From the NCBI GenBank assembly GCA_964414785.1, contig CAYPXZ010000015.1, forward strand, positions 14,312 through 78,311: a DNA stretch of 64,000 nucleotides, written 5' to 3'. This stretch comes from Palsa-1447 sp964414785 (lineage in GTDB: Bacteria; Verrucomicrobiota; Verrucomicrobiia; Opitutales; Opitutaceae). Positions 1 through 8,096 of this stretch are shown here, piece after piece. The notes beneath the pieces are model-generated. The model did no database searches, had not been told where the DNA came from, and saw only the letters and a program-made list of their open reading frames with translations. Positions within the stretch are counted from its first letter, which is position 1. Each line of letters opens with the position of its first letter. Position numbers and translations under genes: made by a program.

Positions 1-1
1 C

Positions 2-229
2 GAGTTCATCCAACGCGATCCCTCAGGCCAAACCAGCCTCACCCACTGCTGTTCGGTGGCCGGCCTCAACAACCGAAACGCCGCCGGCCGGGCCCGCGAC
101 GGTTCGTTCGAGTACTATGTGAGCGAACCGGTCGTGGACAATGACCTGAAGGGCGTCTCGGCGTTCATCCTTGCCGGCCTCGAAGCGCAACGGCTGACCG
201 AGCCCGCCCCGTCGACTCCCGGACGATGA
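2..229 (+). CDS. GH105-like unsaturated rhamnogalacturonyl hydrolase, C-terminal end (partial)
   Basis: Only the last 75 codons lie in the window; the reading frame is open from base 2 to TGA at 227-229. The visible segment contains LTHCCSVAGL followed by RDGSFEYYVSEPVVDNDLKG and then AFILAGLE. I recognise this as the C-terminal pattern of the GH88/GH105 (YteR-like) family, which removes the unsaturated uronic residue from pectin lyase products. The family call fits the neighbouring pectinase genes. The 3' end overlaps the 3' end of the convergent LacI-family gene by about 65 bp. The start and catalytic part lie outside the window, so exact substrate is unknown. Confidence 0.65.
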   Translation, partial: EFIQRDPSGQTSLTHCCSVAGLNNRNAAGRARDGSFEYYVSEPVVDNDLKGVSAFILAGLEAQRLTEPAPSTPGR

Positions 230-1277
230 GCAAGGGTTGGATCGTGCGAACCACCGTGCGCCGCGCCGCCGCGTGGCCGATCTTCCCGAACAGGATCTCG
301 GCGGCAGCCTCAACCGTCGCCTCAATCTGCTGATCGACGCTCGTAAGGCGCGGTTTGGTCATCAGGCAGATGTCCTGGTTGTTGAACCCCGAAACCGACA
401 TGTCCTCGGGAACCCTGAATCCCGCCTCCTGGAATCCGTGGATCGCGCCGACGGCGATCTCGTCGTTTAGGGCAACGAACGCCGTGGGAACACGCTCCAC
501 CCCGAGGAAGCTCTTTGCTAGGGCGCGCCCGAACTCAAAGTCACTCGTGCGGGTGTGAAGGTGGTCAAGCGACAATGTGTTGCGCTCAAGCGCCATTCCG
601 TTCGAGGCCAGCGCACCCGCCATGCCGCTTAGGCGGTCCTGGACGGACCTGGGCGCCCCGGAGAGCCCGAGGAGCCCGAAGGACGAGTGGCCGAGCCCGA
701 TCAGGTGCCGGGCCATATCCGCCATGGCCTTGTGCCGGTCAAGCGCCACCGTGTTGGCGTTTGGGATCCCGGCTTGGTCCACGACCAGATGCGGTACCCC
801 GTGCTGCGAAAGCTCCTCGATTCTTTGAGTCAGCTCCGCCTCATTGAAATGCCCGATGAACACGACCGCGCTGACCCTCATTGACATGAAGTGCCGAATG
901 ACCCTTCGGGTGCTTTCGGGGTCCACCACCTCGATCATCGATGAGATGTCCCGTCCGCGCATCTTGCGCTGCAGGATCGCGAGCTTCGCGACCGCAGGCG
1001 GAGTGAACAGACTCTCGACACAGATCCCGATGGACGCCGCGCTCTTGCCCTTGAGATGAAGGGCATAGGCGTTGAGCGTGAAACCCGTCTCGTCCATCGC
1101 CCTTCTCACCCGGTCAATGGTCTTCTGCTTGAGCCCCGGCTGCCCGTTGAGCACCCTCGAAACCGTCGTGCGAGCCAACCCGACATAGCGCGCGAACTCC
1201 TCCGTGGACCGGATCGCCCTCTTATTGCGGCTGGCGGATGGTTGCGGCACTTTTGGAAATGGGACGGGGTCCGCCAT
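165..1277 (-). CDS. LacI-family transcriptional regulator
   Basis: The protein has 370 residues when started at the ATG at 1277. A longer open frame runs upstream but would extend across the divergent promoter. Residues about 20-75 form the LacI helix-turn-helix (STEEFARYVGLARTTVSRVL, then NGQPGLKQKTIDRVRRAM) followed by the hinge helix. The rest is a periplasmic-binding-protein-like effector domain with the usual VPTAFVALNDEIAVGA and SVSGFNNQDI stretches. It is divergent from the GH28 gene at 1345 and the 67-bp gap holds a GGACACGTATCC palindrome. The same palindrome type recurs before the symporter/GH28 and receptor/transporter pairs, so this is the best candidate for the local pectin or uronate repressor. 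The effector is unknown. Confidence 0.9.
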   Translation of the reverse strand: MADPVPFPKVPQPSASRNKRAIRSTEEFARYVGLARTTVSRVLNGQPGLKQKTIDRVRRAMDETGFTLNAYALHLKGKSAASIGICVESLFTPPAVAKLAILQRKMRGRDISSMIEVVDPESTRRVIRHFMSMRVSAVVFIGHFNEAELTQRIEELSQHGVPHLVVDQAGIPNANTVALDRHKAMADMARHLIGLGHSSFGLLGLSGAPRSVQDRLSGMAGALASNGMALERNTLSLDHLHTRTSDFEFGRALAKSFLGVERVPTAFVALNDEIAVGAIHGFQEAGFRVPEDMSVSGFNNQDICLMTKPRLTSVDQQIEATVEAAAEILFGKIGHAAARRTVVRTIQPLLIVRESTGRARSAVALRGRQG

Positions 1278-1325
1278 TTGTAAAGGGACGTATGGGCCTT
1301 TCGTCAACATAGCATCGACAAAAAG

Positions 1326-1337
1326 GGACACGTATCC
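1326..1337. promoter_or_regulatory. Candidate LacI-family operator GGACACGTATCC
   Basis: This 12-bp near-palindrome lies between the LacI-family gene and the first GH28 gene, 8 bp before the GH28 ATG. It has the central CG expected of LacI-family operators and differs by one base from the perfect palindromes at 5500 and 10821. A site this close to a start codon would suggest repression of the GH28-pectinesterase pair. Confidence 0.6.
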
Positions 1338-1344
1338 TAATTTA

Positions 1345-2649
1345 ATGACCGTGAAACCCGCCCCGATTTTGCTGCTGGCAGCGTGCCTCCTCGCCCTTTG
1401 CCCTGCCGCCTCATCGCAAACCGATCTCTCCCCCGCGAGGCCGGCAATCCCAAGCCATGTATTCAACGTGAAGGATTTCGGCGCAATAGCGGACGGGCGC
1501 ACCTCGAATACGGGAGCATTCCGAAGGGCGGTAGCCGGTGCCGCGAGCGCGGGAGGAGGAACCCTTGTCGTCCCCGCTGGCGACTTCTTCTCGGGGCCCA
1601 TCGAGCTGTGCAGCAACCTCAACTTCCACCTCGACGCGGGCGCCAGAATCCTGTTCTCGCAGAACTTCGACGACTACCGCATCCAGGGCAACAAGTACCG
1701 GCCGCTGGTCGGCGCAAAGGACTGCCACGATCTCATGGTGTCCGGAGCCGGGGTGTTCGATGGCCAGGGCGACCCCTGGTGGGTGATCGAGCGCCGGGTC
1801 AAGTCTGAGGCCCGCGCGAAGGGCCTGCCCGACGCCGAGATCGGCCGGCCCCGAATGATGGTATTCGAGCATTGCCAGCGGGTCCTCCTCGAAGGGGTGA
1901 CCCTGGCGAATTCCCCCATGTATCATTTCGTCCCGTTCCGCTGCGAGGACGTGACCGTCGATGGGATTACGATAAGCGCCCCCTCCAATTCCCCCAATAC
2001 CGACGGGATTGACCCGTCAGTCTCGCGAAGGGTTCTGATTACGCACTGCAAGATCGACACCGGAGACGACTGCATTGCCGTCAAGGCCGGCACGCACGGG
2101 TCCGGACCCGTGGAGGATGTCCTCGTGACAGACTGTGCGTTCCTTCACGGCCACGGATGCTCGATCGGCAGCGACACGGATTCCGGGGTGCGAAACATGA
2201 CGGTTCAGCGCTGCACGTTCGACGGCACCGACATCGGCGTAAGGCTCAAGTCGCGGAGAGGCCGCGGGGGACTCGTTGAGAATATCACCTACACGGACCT
2301 GACCATGAGGAACGTCGGCCAGGCCATCGTCATCTCGAGCTACTACTACGGCCTCCCCAAGCCCGGCGTTCACGACGAGGCAAAGCCCGTAGCCCCTGAC
2401 ACTCCCATTTGGAGCCACATCCTGATCAGGAACATTGTGGCCGACGGAGGCACGAGGGACGCGGGGCTGATCATGGGTCTGCCGGAGATGCCCGCCAGGG
2501 GCATCGTGCTCGAGAATGTAACGGTCGGGGCACGTACCGGATTGCGCATCGGGTATGCGGACGGGGTCTCGCTGAAGAACGTCAGCATTAAGCCGGATTC
2601 CGGCCCCGCGCTGCTTGTCGAGGACACCGTGGCGAACTTGACCCACTAG
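1345..2649 (+). CDS. GH28 polygalacturonase, exported
   Basis: The protein has 434 residues starting at the ATG at 1345, chosen because it begins a classic signal peptide (residues 1-25, ending ASSQ). An upstream in-frame extension would overlap the divergent regulator. The GH28 beta-helix motifs are all present: NTDGID (218-223), TGDDCIAVK with the catalytic Asp pair (241-242), GHGCSIGSD (269-277) and RLKSRRGRGG (300-309). GH28 enzymes hydrolyse alpha-1,4-galacturonosyl bonds in pectin. NTDGID is the usual form of motif I, and an endo- or rhamnogalacturonase-type activity is possible. The gene is followed after 26 bp by a pectinesterase, so both enzymes are probably co-expressed and act in the periplasm or outside the cell. 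Confidence 0.93.
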   Translation: MTVKPAPILLLAACLLALCPAASSQTDLSPARPAIPSHVFNVKDFGAIADGRTSNTGAFRRAVAGAASAGGGTLVVPAGDFFSGPIELCSNLNFHLDAGARILFSQNFDDYRIQGNKYRPLVGAKDCHDLMVSGAGVFDGQGDPWWVIERRVKSEARAKGLPDAEIGRPRMMVFEHCQRVLLEGVTLANSPMYHFVPFRCEDVTVDGITISAPSNSPNTDGIDPSVSRRVLITHCKIDTGDDCIAVKAGTHGSGPVEDVLVTDCAFLHGHGCSIGSDTDSGVRNMTVQRCTFDGTDIGVRLKSRRGRGGLVENITYTDLTMRNVGQAIVISSYYYGLPKPGVHDEAKPVAPDTPIWSHILIRNIVADGGTRDAGLIMGLPEMPARGIVLENVTVGARTGLRIGYADGVSLKNVSIKPDSGPALLVEDTVANLTH

Positions 2650-2675
2650 CCGACCGCGGACGAGGCTCCGATCCA

Positions 2676-3680
2676 ATGAGGAAACGATTGGTGAGAGCCT
2701 TGGCAGCCTTCCTGATCCTCGGAGGCGCGTTGCTGGCCCATGTCGTGGGCGCCGGCCCCGCGCCTTCGCACGGGGACGACTCGGTGGTCGCACCCGATGG
2801 AACCGGCCAGTTCAAGTCCATCCAGGAGGCGATCAACGCCGCGCCTCAAACCAACACGGCCTCGGCCCCCTGGACCATCCGGGTGAGGCCAGGCACGTAC
2901 CACGAGCTTGTCTATGTGCAACGGGAGAAGCATTTCGTTCGGCTCGTGGGCGACGACCCGAACCGCACGACCGTTTCGTTCGGGCTCTATGCATCCATCC
3001 CTGCGCCGGACGGAAAGCCGATCGGGACCTTCCATACCCCAACGGTGTGGATCGATGCGGACGATTTTGCTGTGGAGAACCTGACGATCGCGAACTCCTC
3101 GATCCGCGTCGGCCAGGCCCTTGCCCTCCGGGTGGACGGGGACCGGGTCAGTTTCCGAAACTGCCGCTTCCTTGGCTGGCAGGACACGATCCTGGCCAAT
3201 CGCGGCCGCCAGTATTTCAGCGGCTGCACCATCGCCGGCGCGGTGGATTTCATCTTCGGCGGAGCGACGTCCTTTTTTGATCGGTGCGAGATCACCTGCA
3301 CAGGCGACGGTTATATCACCGCCGCCTCGACGCCCGCAGGGCAGGCCTTCGGATTCGTGTTCTCTCATTGCACGATCGGCGCCGAAGGAGCCGGGACCAA
3401 GACGTACCTTGGGCGGCCCTGGCGCCCTTATGCCAACGTCGTATTCCTGAACTCGACCCTTTCGGATGCGGTGCGGCCTTCTGGATGGCACAATTGGAAC
3501 AAGCCGGATGCGGAGAAGACTGCGCGCTTTTCCGAGTTCGGGAACACCGGGCCCGGGGCGAGCCGCTCCCAAAGAGTTCCTTGGGAAAGCCCCCTGTCCG
3601 AGCCCGAGGCGGCCTCAATCACGCCGCTGCGGGTCCTGGGCGGGCCGGACGGATGGAATCCCGAGCGCTCCCCCCGCTAG
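2676..3680 (+). CDS. Pectinesterase (CE8), exported
   Basis: The protein has 334 residues with an N-terminal signal peptide (MRKRLVRALA, then a hydrophobic stretch to about residue 27). The CE8 right-handed beta-helix signatures are present in order: GQALALRV (146-153), GWQDT with catalytic Asp170, DFIFG with Asp191, and LGRPW with Arg247. The family de-esterifies methylated galacturonan and so prepares pectin for the GH28 enzymes. It lies 26 bp downstream of a GH28 gene in the same direction and probably shares its LacI-controlled promoter. The convergent symporter gene begins its stop codon 24 bp downstream. Confidence 0.94.
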   Translation: MRKRLVRALAAFLILGGALLAHVVGAGPAPSHGDDSVVAPDGTGQFKSIQEAINAAPQTNTASAPWTIRVRPGTYHELVYVQREKHFVRLVGDDPNRTTVSFGLYASIPAPDGKPIGTFHTPTVWIDADDFAVENLTIANSSIRVGQALALRVDGDRVSFRNCRFLGWQDTILANRGRQYFSGCTIAGAVDFIFGGATSFFDRCEITCTGDGYITAASTPAGQAFGFVFSHCTIGAEGAGTKTYLGRPWRPYANVVFLNSTLSDAVRPSGWHNWNKPDAEKTARFSEFGNTGPGASRSQRVPWESPLSEPEAASITPLRVLGGPDGWNPERSPR

Positions 3681-3704
3681 GATGCCAGGCGGCCCCGGGG
3701 CTCG

Positions 3705-5432
3705 CTAGCCCACGGCCGAAAGTGCCACCCAGAAGAGGCCGATGATCGAGAACGAGATTCCGCAGCAGGCAATGAAGCCCACGGTGTCCACCCGGTCCCA
3801 TCTCGTGAACTCCCAGTCGGACTTGGGGAACAGCTTAAGCTGATCAAACCGTGAAGGATTGAGCCGTGTCTCCCTCATGGCCTCCGCGTCGAGCTCGCGG
3901 CTCGCACCGACCGGGGTCTTCATCTTCCCGAAGAAGATTGCCAGGGTTTCCGGGCGCGGGGGCCGAGTCAGCAGGCTGACGCCGACAAGCACGACAAAGG
4001 GGAACAGTGCGTCGAAGAAGAACTGCGCGGCCAGAAGCCAGCCCGGCCCGTACCCTGAAGGTCGCAGACCGGCGTGCTCAAGCATCCAGGCCCCTGCGTT
4101 GAAGCTCTCTGCCCCGGCGATGTGGAGCCCGAACGGCTCGATCAGGATCAATGCACCGGTCAGGACGATGCAGCACCAGACCGCGGCGCGGGTCAGCCGC
4201 CGCCAGAAGAACGCCAGCAGCAGCGACGCGCCGAAGGGCAAGTTGATGGTGAGAATCAGCTTCGTGACCGCGAGGGTCTCCCTCATCGTCAGGGCCACCG
4301 CCACGCTTGCCGCCAAGGCAAATGCGCCCGCAATCCTCCCCACCATGACGTCCCGGCGATCGTCGGCGCCCGCCACGAGCGGCCGGTACAGGTTGCGAAC
4401 GAACAGCGCGGAAACCGCCATCGTCTTTGTCGCAATTGAGGCCATGTTCGCCGCCAGCAAGCCAACGAGCATGACACCGAGCAGACCCGGGCCCAGGAGC
4501 TGCCGCGACAGACTACCCCATGCGGAATCGGGATCCGCAAGCCGGTCCGGCCCCTGGCGCAAGCCCGCGGCGATCAGGCCCACAAAGACCCAGAGCACGA
4601 TCATGATCCGCTTACCATAGGTGCCTGAAACCGCACCGAACCGCGCGGCGAACTCGGTGCGGGCCGATCCCGCGAGCCCCATGTTGATGATGTTGCCGTT
4701 TATCTGGACAACGCTGACCGCAAGGATCGCGAGCACGGCCCAGATCGTGAATTGGCCGCTATTGCTCCCGGCAACGATAGCGAACATCTGCTCGGGAAGC
4801 CTCTCGTGCAGGCCCACGCGGCCTAGGGCGTGAAACCCGAACGGAAGGAGCACCACTGAAAACACGAGGACAAGCGTGCCCTGGAACACCTGGTTGGCCA
4901 CCGTGGCCTCGAGGCCTCCCATCGCCACGTAGATGCCAACGATTGCCACGTAGCCCGAATAGAACAGCACCGGGGGGATCGTCGGTCCCCCCTCCATAAG
5001 CGCCGAGGTCACCTTGTAGGCCACGAAGTTGCTGAACGCGATCCCGATGATGGCGACGCCAATCTGGAACACCGCGTAGATCTGCGCCAGCCGCCGGCTC
5101 TCCAGGCGCTCCTCGAGAAGCTCCGCCGTGGTCATAAGCCGAGCCCGCCGGAACCAGACGTTCATGAACCAGTAGTAGGGGTTCAGGAAGATCATCTGAA
5201 GTTGCAGCCACGCGCCCGAGGCCCCCTCGTCGTAGACGAAGCTCACCGTGGTCACGGCGGTGTTTGCGTCCGTTGAGTGGCCAAAATTGAAGAAAAACTG
5301 CCGGAGCTTCCCCAGCGTCCGTCCGGCGAGGAAGAACGCCTCCTCTGACCTCGTCCCCTTCTTCGAGCCGCGCCCCAGGACCAGGACCACCGTCAGGTAG
5401 AGGACGACGATCGCGTAATCAATGGCGTGCAT
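3705..5432 (-). CDS. Sodium:solute symporter (SSF) family transporter
   Basis: The protein has 575 residues with about 13-14 hydrophobic segments spread over its length. The first segment starts at residue 5, and the SSF-type stretch FFLAGRTLG is at about 33-41. Long loops carrying EELLEERLE-like charged helices follow, and a cytoplasmic tail rich in charged residues (about 490-545) precedes a last transmembrane segment. SSF proteins couple sodium entry to uptake of sugars, uronates or other organic acids. The gene is divergent from the second GH28 gene with a perfect GGACACGTGTCC palindrome in between. The substrate is therefore most likely a galacturonate or oligogalacturonide product, by context only. 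Confidence 0.9.
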   Translation of the reverse strand: MHAIDYAIVVLYLTVVLVLGRGSKKGTRSEEAFFLAGRTLGKLRQFFFNFGHSTDANTAVTTVSFVYDEGASGAWLQLQMIFLNPYYWFMNVWFRRARLMTTAELLEERLESRRLAQIYAVFQIGVAIIGIAFSNFVAYKVTSALMEGGPTIPPVLFYSGYVAIVGIYVAMGGLEATVANQVFQGTLVLVFSVVLLPFGFHALGRVGLHERLPEQMFAIVAGSNSGQFTIWAVLAILAVSVVQINGNIINMGLAGSARTEFAARFGAVSGTYGKRIMIVLWVFVGLIAAGLRQGPDRLADPDSAWGSLSRQLLGPGLLGVMLVGLLAANMASIATKTMAVSALFVRNLYRPLVAGADDRRDVMVGRIAGAFALAASVAVALTMRETLAVTKLILTINLPFGASLLLAFFWRRLTRAAVWCCIVLTGALILIEPFGLHIAGAESFNAGAWMLEHAGLRPSGYGPGWLLAAQFFFDALFPFVVLVGVSLLTRPPRPETLAIFFGKMKTPVGASRELDAEAMRETRLNPSRFDQLKLFPKSDWEFTRWDRVDTVGFIACCGISFSIIGLFWVALSAVG

Positions 5433-5499
5433 CTTGGGGTTTGGAGGCGGTCACTTAAAACCTTTTGCCCGCGCCCAATGCAAGAGGACAATGATAATA

Positions 5500-5511
5500 G
5501 GACACGTGTCC
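5500..5511. promoter_or_regulatory. Candidate LacI-family operator GGACACGTGTCC
   Basis: This perfect 12-bp palindrome with central CG lies in the 144-bp divergent region between the symporter and the second GH28 gene. Read on the minus strand it is preceded by AAACAC and followed by TATTAT, an arrangement also seen in front of the TonB-dependent receptor. The site therefore probably overlaps the symporter promoter. Confidence 0.7.
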
Positions 5512-5576
5512 GTGTTTAGATTTGACTCGCTTTGGACATTGCTGAGACATTTCCATGGCAATCCCACCCCGATTCG

Positions 5577-7136
5577 ATGCTCCAAAAACTCAAACTCACC
5601 GCGATTCTCCTCGCGGCGGTGCCGTTTTGCGCGGCTTCTACACCAACTTCTTTCAATGTCCTGGACTTCGGGGCCATCCCGGACGGGAAGACGATTGCAA
5701 CGGCGGCCATGGCACGCGCCGTCGCCGCCTGCGCGGCGGCCCACGGGGGCACGGTGGTCGTCCCCGCTGGGCGCTACCTCACCGGATCGATCGAGCTCCA
5801 AAGCAACATGACGCTTCAGTTGGAGGCCGGTGCGGAGCTCCTTTACAGTGGCAACCCGGCAGACTCGCCGCTCGTGCCGTCGCGCTGGGAGAGCACGAAC
5901 GCCTATACCCACGCGCCCCTCATCTATGCAAACGGCAGGGACAATGTGGCCGTGACCGGCCGGGGAACCCTCAACGGCCAGGGCGCCAACTGGTGGTGGC
6001 GCAATGGAAAGTACGCGCCGGAGCGCGCAGCCGAGGTTCGTCCTGCGATGGAGGCTTGGCTTCAACTCTTCGGGCGCATCGAGGCAGGTGAAAGGCCGGG
6101 AATCGGTGAATTCAATCTCGCGGCGGACTACCTGCGCCCGTCGTTGGTGCAGTTCTACGGGTGCAGGAACGTCTTGGTTGAGGGGGTCACCCTCACCGAG
6201 TCCCCCATGTGGCTCCTCCACCCCGTCTACAGCGAGAACGTCGCCATCCGCGGCGTCACCTTTGCGTCCACGGGGCCGAACGGAGACGGCGTCGACGTCG
6301 ATTCCTGCCGCAACGTCCGCATTTCAGACTGCTTCTTCAGCACGGGCGACGATTGCATCGTGATCAAGTCCGGCCGCGATGCAGACGGCCGGCGCACGGC
6401 GCGCCCCACCGAGCACGTCACGATAGCCAACTGCGTCATGTACAAGGGCCACGGGGCCGTCGTGATCGGAAGCGAGACCTCCGGCGGGATTCGCGACGTC
6501 GTCGCGAACAACATCGTTTCTCACGGCACCGAGCGCGGAATCCGGATCAAGAGCATGCGAGGCCGCGGCAACACGGTTGAGAACCTGCGCTTTGACAACT
6601 TCGTGATTGATGATGCGACGGCCGAGGCGATTGAGATCACCACACTGTACCGAGATGAGCCTGCCGAGCCGCTGTCCGAACGAACCCCCATCTTCAGGAA
6701 CTTCGCGTTTAGCAACCTCACCATCGTCGGCGCCGCGCAGGTCGCCAGCATTCACGGCCTTCCCGAGAAGGCCGTCGCGCAGCTGCGCTTCTCGGACATC
6801 ACGGCGAGCGGCGGCACCGGCTTTGTCTGCGACCACTCCGAGGACGTGGAGCTGCATGACGTGCGCGTGGATGCGACGTCCGGAAACGCCTTCGTGTTCG
6901 ACCGGGTCCTTGGCCTTGAGCTCGACGGCGTGACGTCCATGTTGCCGAAGGCCGACCGGCCGGTACTCGACCTCAATGACTGCAACAAGGTCTCCCTTCG
7001 CTCCTCCAAGGCGGCAGTGGGGACAAATGTCTTCCTAAAGCACAAGGGTGACGTCATCGGAGGAATACGCCTCTCGAACAACGACCTGTCGGCTGCGAAG
7101 GTCGCCGCCGATCCAGCGGTTCCGCTGGCCAATTGA
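5577..7136 (+). CDS. GH28 glycoside hydrolase, probable exo-polygalacturonase
   Basis: The protein has 519 residues starting at the ATG at 5577, which opens a signal peptide (MLQKLKLTAILLAAVPFCAA). GH28 motifs are NGDGVD (235-240), TGDDCIVIKSG with the Asp pair at 258-259, GHGAVVIGSE (291-300) and RGIRIKSMRGRG (320-331). Motif I is NGDGVD instead of the NTDGID of the enzyme at 1345. The longer N-terminal region (RNGKYAPER and nearby) resembles bacterial exo-acting GH28 enzymes that release mono- or digalacturonate. This suggests a division of labour between the two GH28 proteins. The start lies 65 bp downstream of the palindromic operator. Confidence 0.92.
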   Translation: MLQKLKLTAILLAAVPFCAASTPTSFNVLDFGAIPDGKTIATAAMARAVAACAAAHGGTVVVPAGRYLTGSIELQSNMTLQLEAGAELLYSGNPADSPLVPSRWESTNAYTHAPLIYANGRDNVAVTGRGTLNGQGANWWWRNGKYAPERAAEVRPAMEAWLQLFGRIEAGERPGIGEFNLAADYLRPSLVQFYGCRNVLVEGVTLTESPMWLLHPVYSENVAIRGVTFASTGPNGDGVDVDSCRNVRISDCFFSTGDDCIVIKSGRDADGRRTARPTEHVTIANCVMYKGHGAVVIGSETSGGIRDVVANNIVSHGTERGIRIKSMRGRGNTVENLRFDNFVIDDATAEAIEITTLYRDEPAEPLSERTPIFRNFAFSNLTIVGAAQVASIHGLPEKAVAQLRFSDITASGGTGFVCDHSEDVELHDVRVDATSGNAFVFDRVLGLELDGVTSMLPKADRPVLDLNDCNKVSLRSSKAAVGTNVFLKHKGDVIGGIRLSNNDLSAAKVAADPAVPLAN

Positions 7137-7348
7137 TCGCGGGTACCCGGCAGGCCCGCGCCGACCCCATCGAATCCTAGGAGCGGCCGGGTGAGTCTGC
7201 GCGGGCCAAATAGGCGCAGGCTCCGTGCACGGGGTGGTTCCGTTCATCCGTGTTCCTGGTCTCCTCCCCCGGGGATCACCGGAGCTCCTAGAGCGCTTCG
7301 AAGGCGCTCGCCCGGTAATTCACCAACGAGTCATTGGCAAATGTGTCG

Positions 7349-7843
7349 TTACCTATGCCCTCCACTTGGAAACTCGGCTTCAAATGGAATAGGCGGGTTA
7401 AAGCCAATCGCTGACGGTCGGGGATTGATCTTACCCAGGGGGGATGAAAAAACGCACCGAGTGGTCATCCTGCAGGCTACAGGGACGCCATCGACCCTAG
7501 CCGGGCTAAACCGCCACCTTAGAACCGCCTCGATCGCCGCATTTCCAAAATGGATGTCGTTGGTCTTGATCACTGACGCGTCTGTTACGACTCCGTCGGC
7601 GCGGACCGTAAACAAGACGATGGCTGTACCGTTAACCCCGCTATTAAAAAGCTCCGGAGGATAGAAAGGTCGAATATCGCTCGCCAGCACCGGGGGAACA
7701 TCGAGCATCCTAATGTCACGAACCCCAGGGCGAAGGGGCGGAATCTGATTTTCAATAGGAAGAAGCGTGACGCCTGCTGGTGTGGCGCATCCTGTTAAGG
7801 AAGCTGCAAGAAGAACCAAAACGAAAGGACCGCGCGCATTCAT
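7349..7843 (-). CDS. TonB C-terminal-domain lipoprotein
   Basis: The protein has 164 residues. It starts with a lipoprotein signal (VLVLLAASLTGC, lipid-anchored Cys at about residue 19). Its remainder matches a TonB carboxyl-terminal domain: YPPELFNSGVNGTAIVLFTV, then RADGVVTDASV and EAVLRWRFSPA. It lacks the inner-membrane anchor and long proline-rich linker of ordinary TonB. The gene is oriented with and lies 253 bp downstream of the TonB-dependent receptor, beyond a terminator. It could work with that receptor or be an independent periplasmic binding module; the role is inference. About 210 bp between it and the GH28 gene show no gene. Confidence 0.72.
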   Translation of the reverse strand: MNARGPFVLVLLAASLTGCATPAGVTLLPIENQIPPLRPGVRDIRMLDVPPVLASDIRPFYPPELFNSGVNGTAIVLFTVRADGVVTDASVIKTNDIHFGNAAIEAVLRWRFSPARVDGVPVACRMTTRCVFSSPLGKINPRPSAIGFNPPIPFEAEFPSGGHR

Positions 7844-8050
7844 GCCAGCTGGTAAGACGCTTCGCTCCTAGAAAGGGATCTAAGGCGAGATCCGATTCTT
7901 GGCGGCCACTAGCTGCCCGCTGACCGAAGGGAGCCGCGGGAAGGCAGATTGACGGCAAGAGTCAAAGGTGCCCGCCCTCGGTTGCCGAATTAGCAAGCGG
8001 AGCGACCGCATTAATCCCGTGCGGACCCTCAAACGAGGTAAGCTAAACGG

Positions 8051-8080
8051 AAAAGGGGGCGCCTTCGGTTGGCGCCCCCC
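8051..8080 (-). terminator. Rho-independent terminator of the TonB-dependent receptor
   Basis: A 9-bp GC stem (GGGGGCGCC / GGCGCCCCC) with a 7-base loop ends 17 bp after the receptor stop codon. On the minus strand the stem is followed by TTTTCC, which is a plausible terminator tail. Confidence 0.75.
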
Positions 8081-8096
8081 CGCCTTCAAAGGGACC

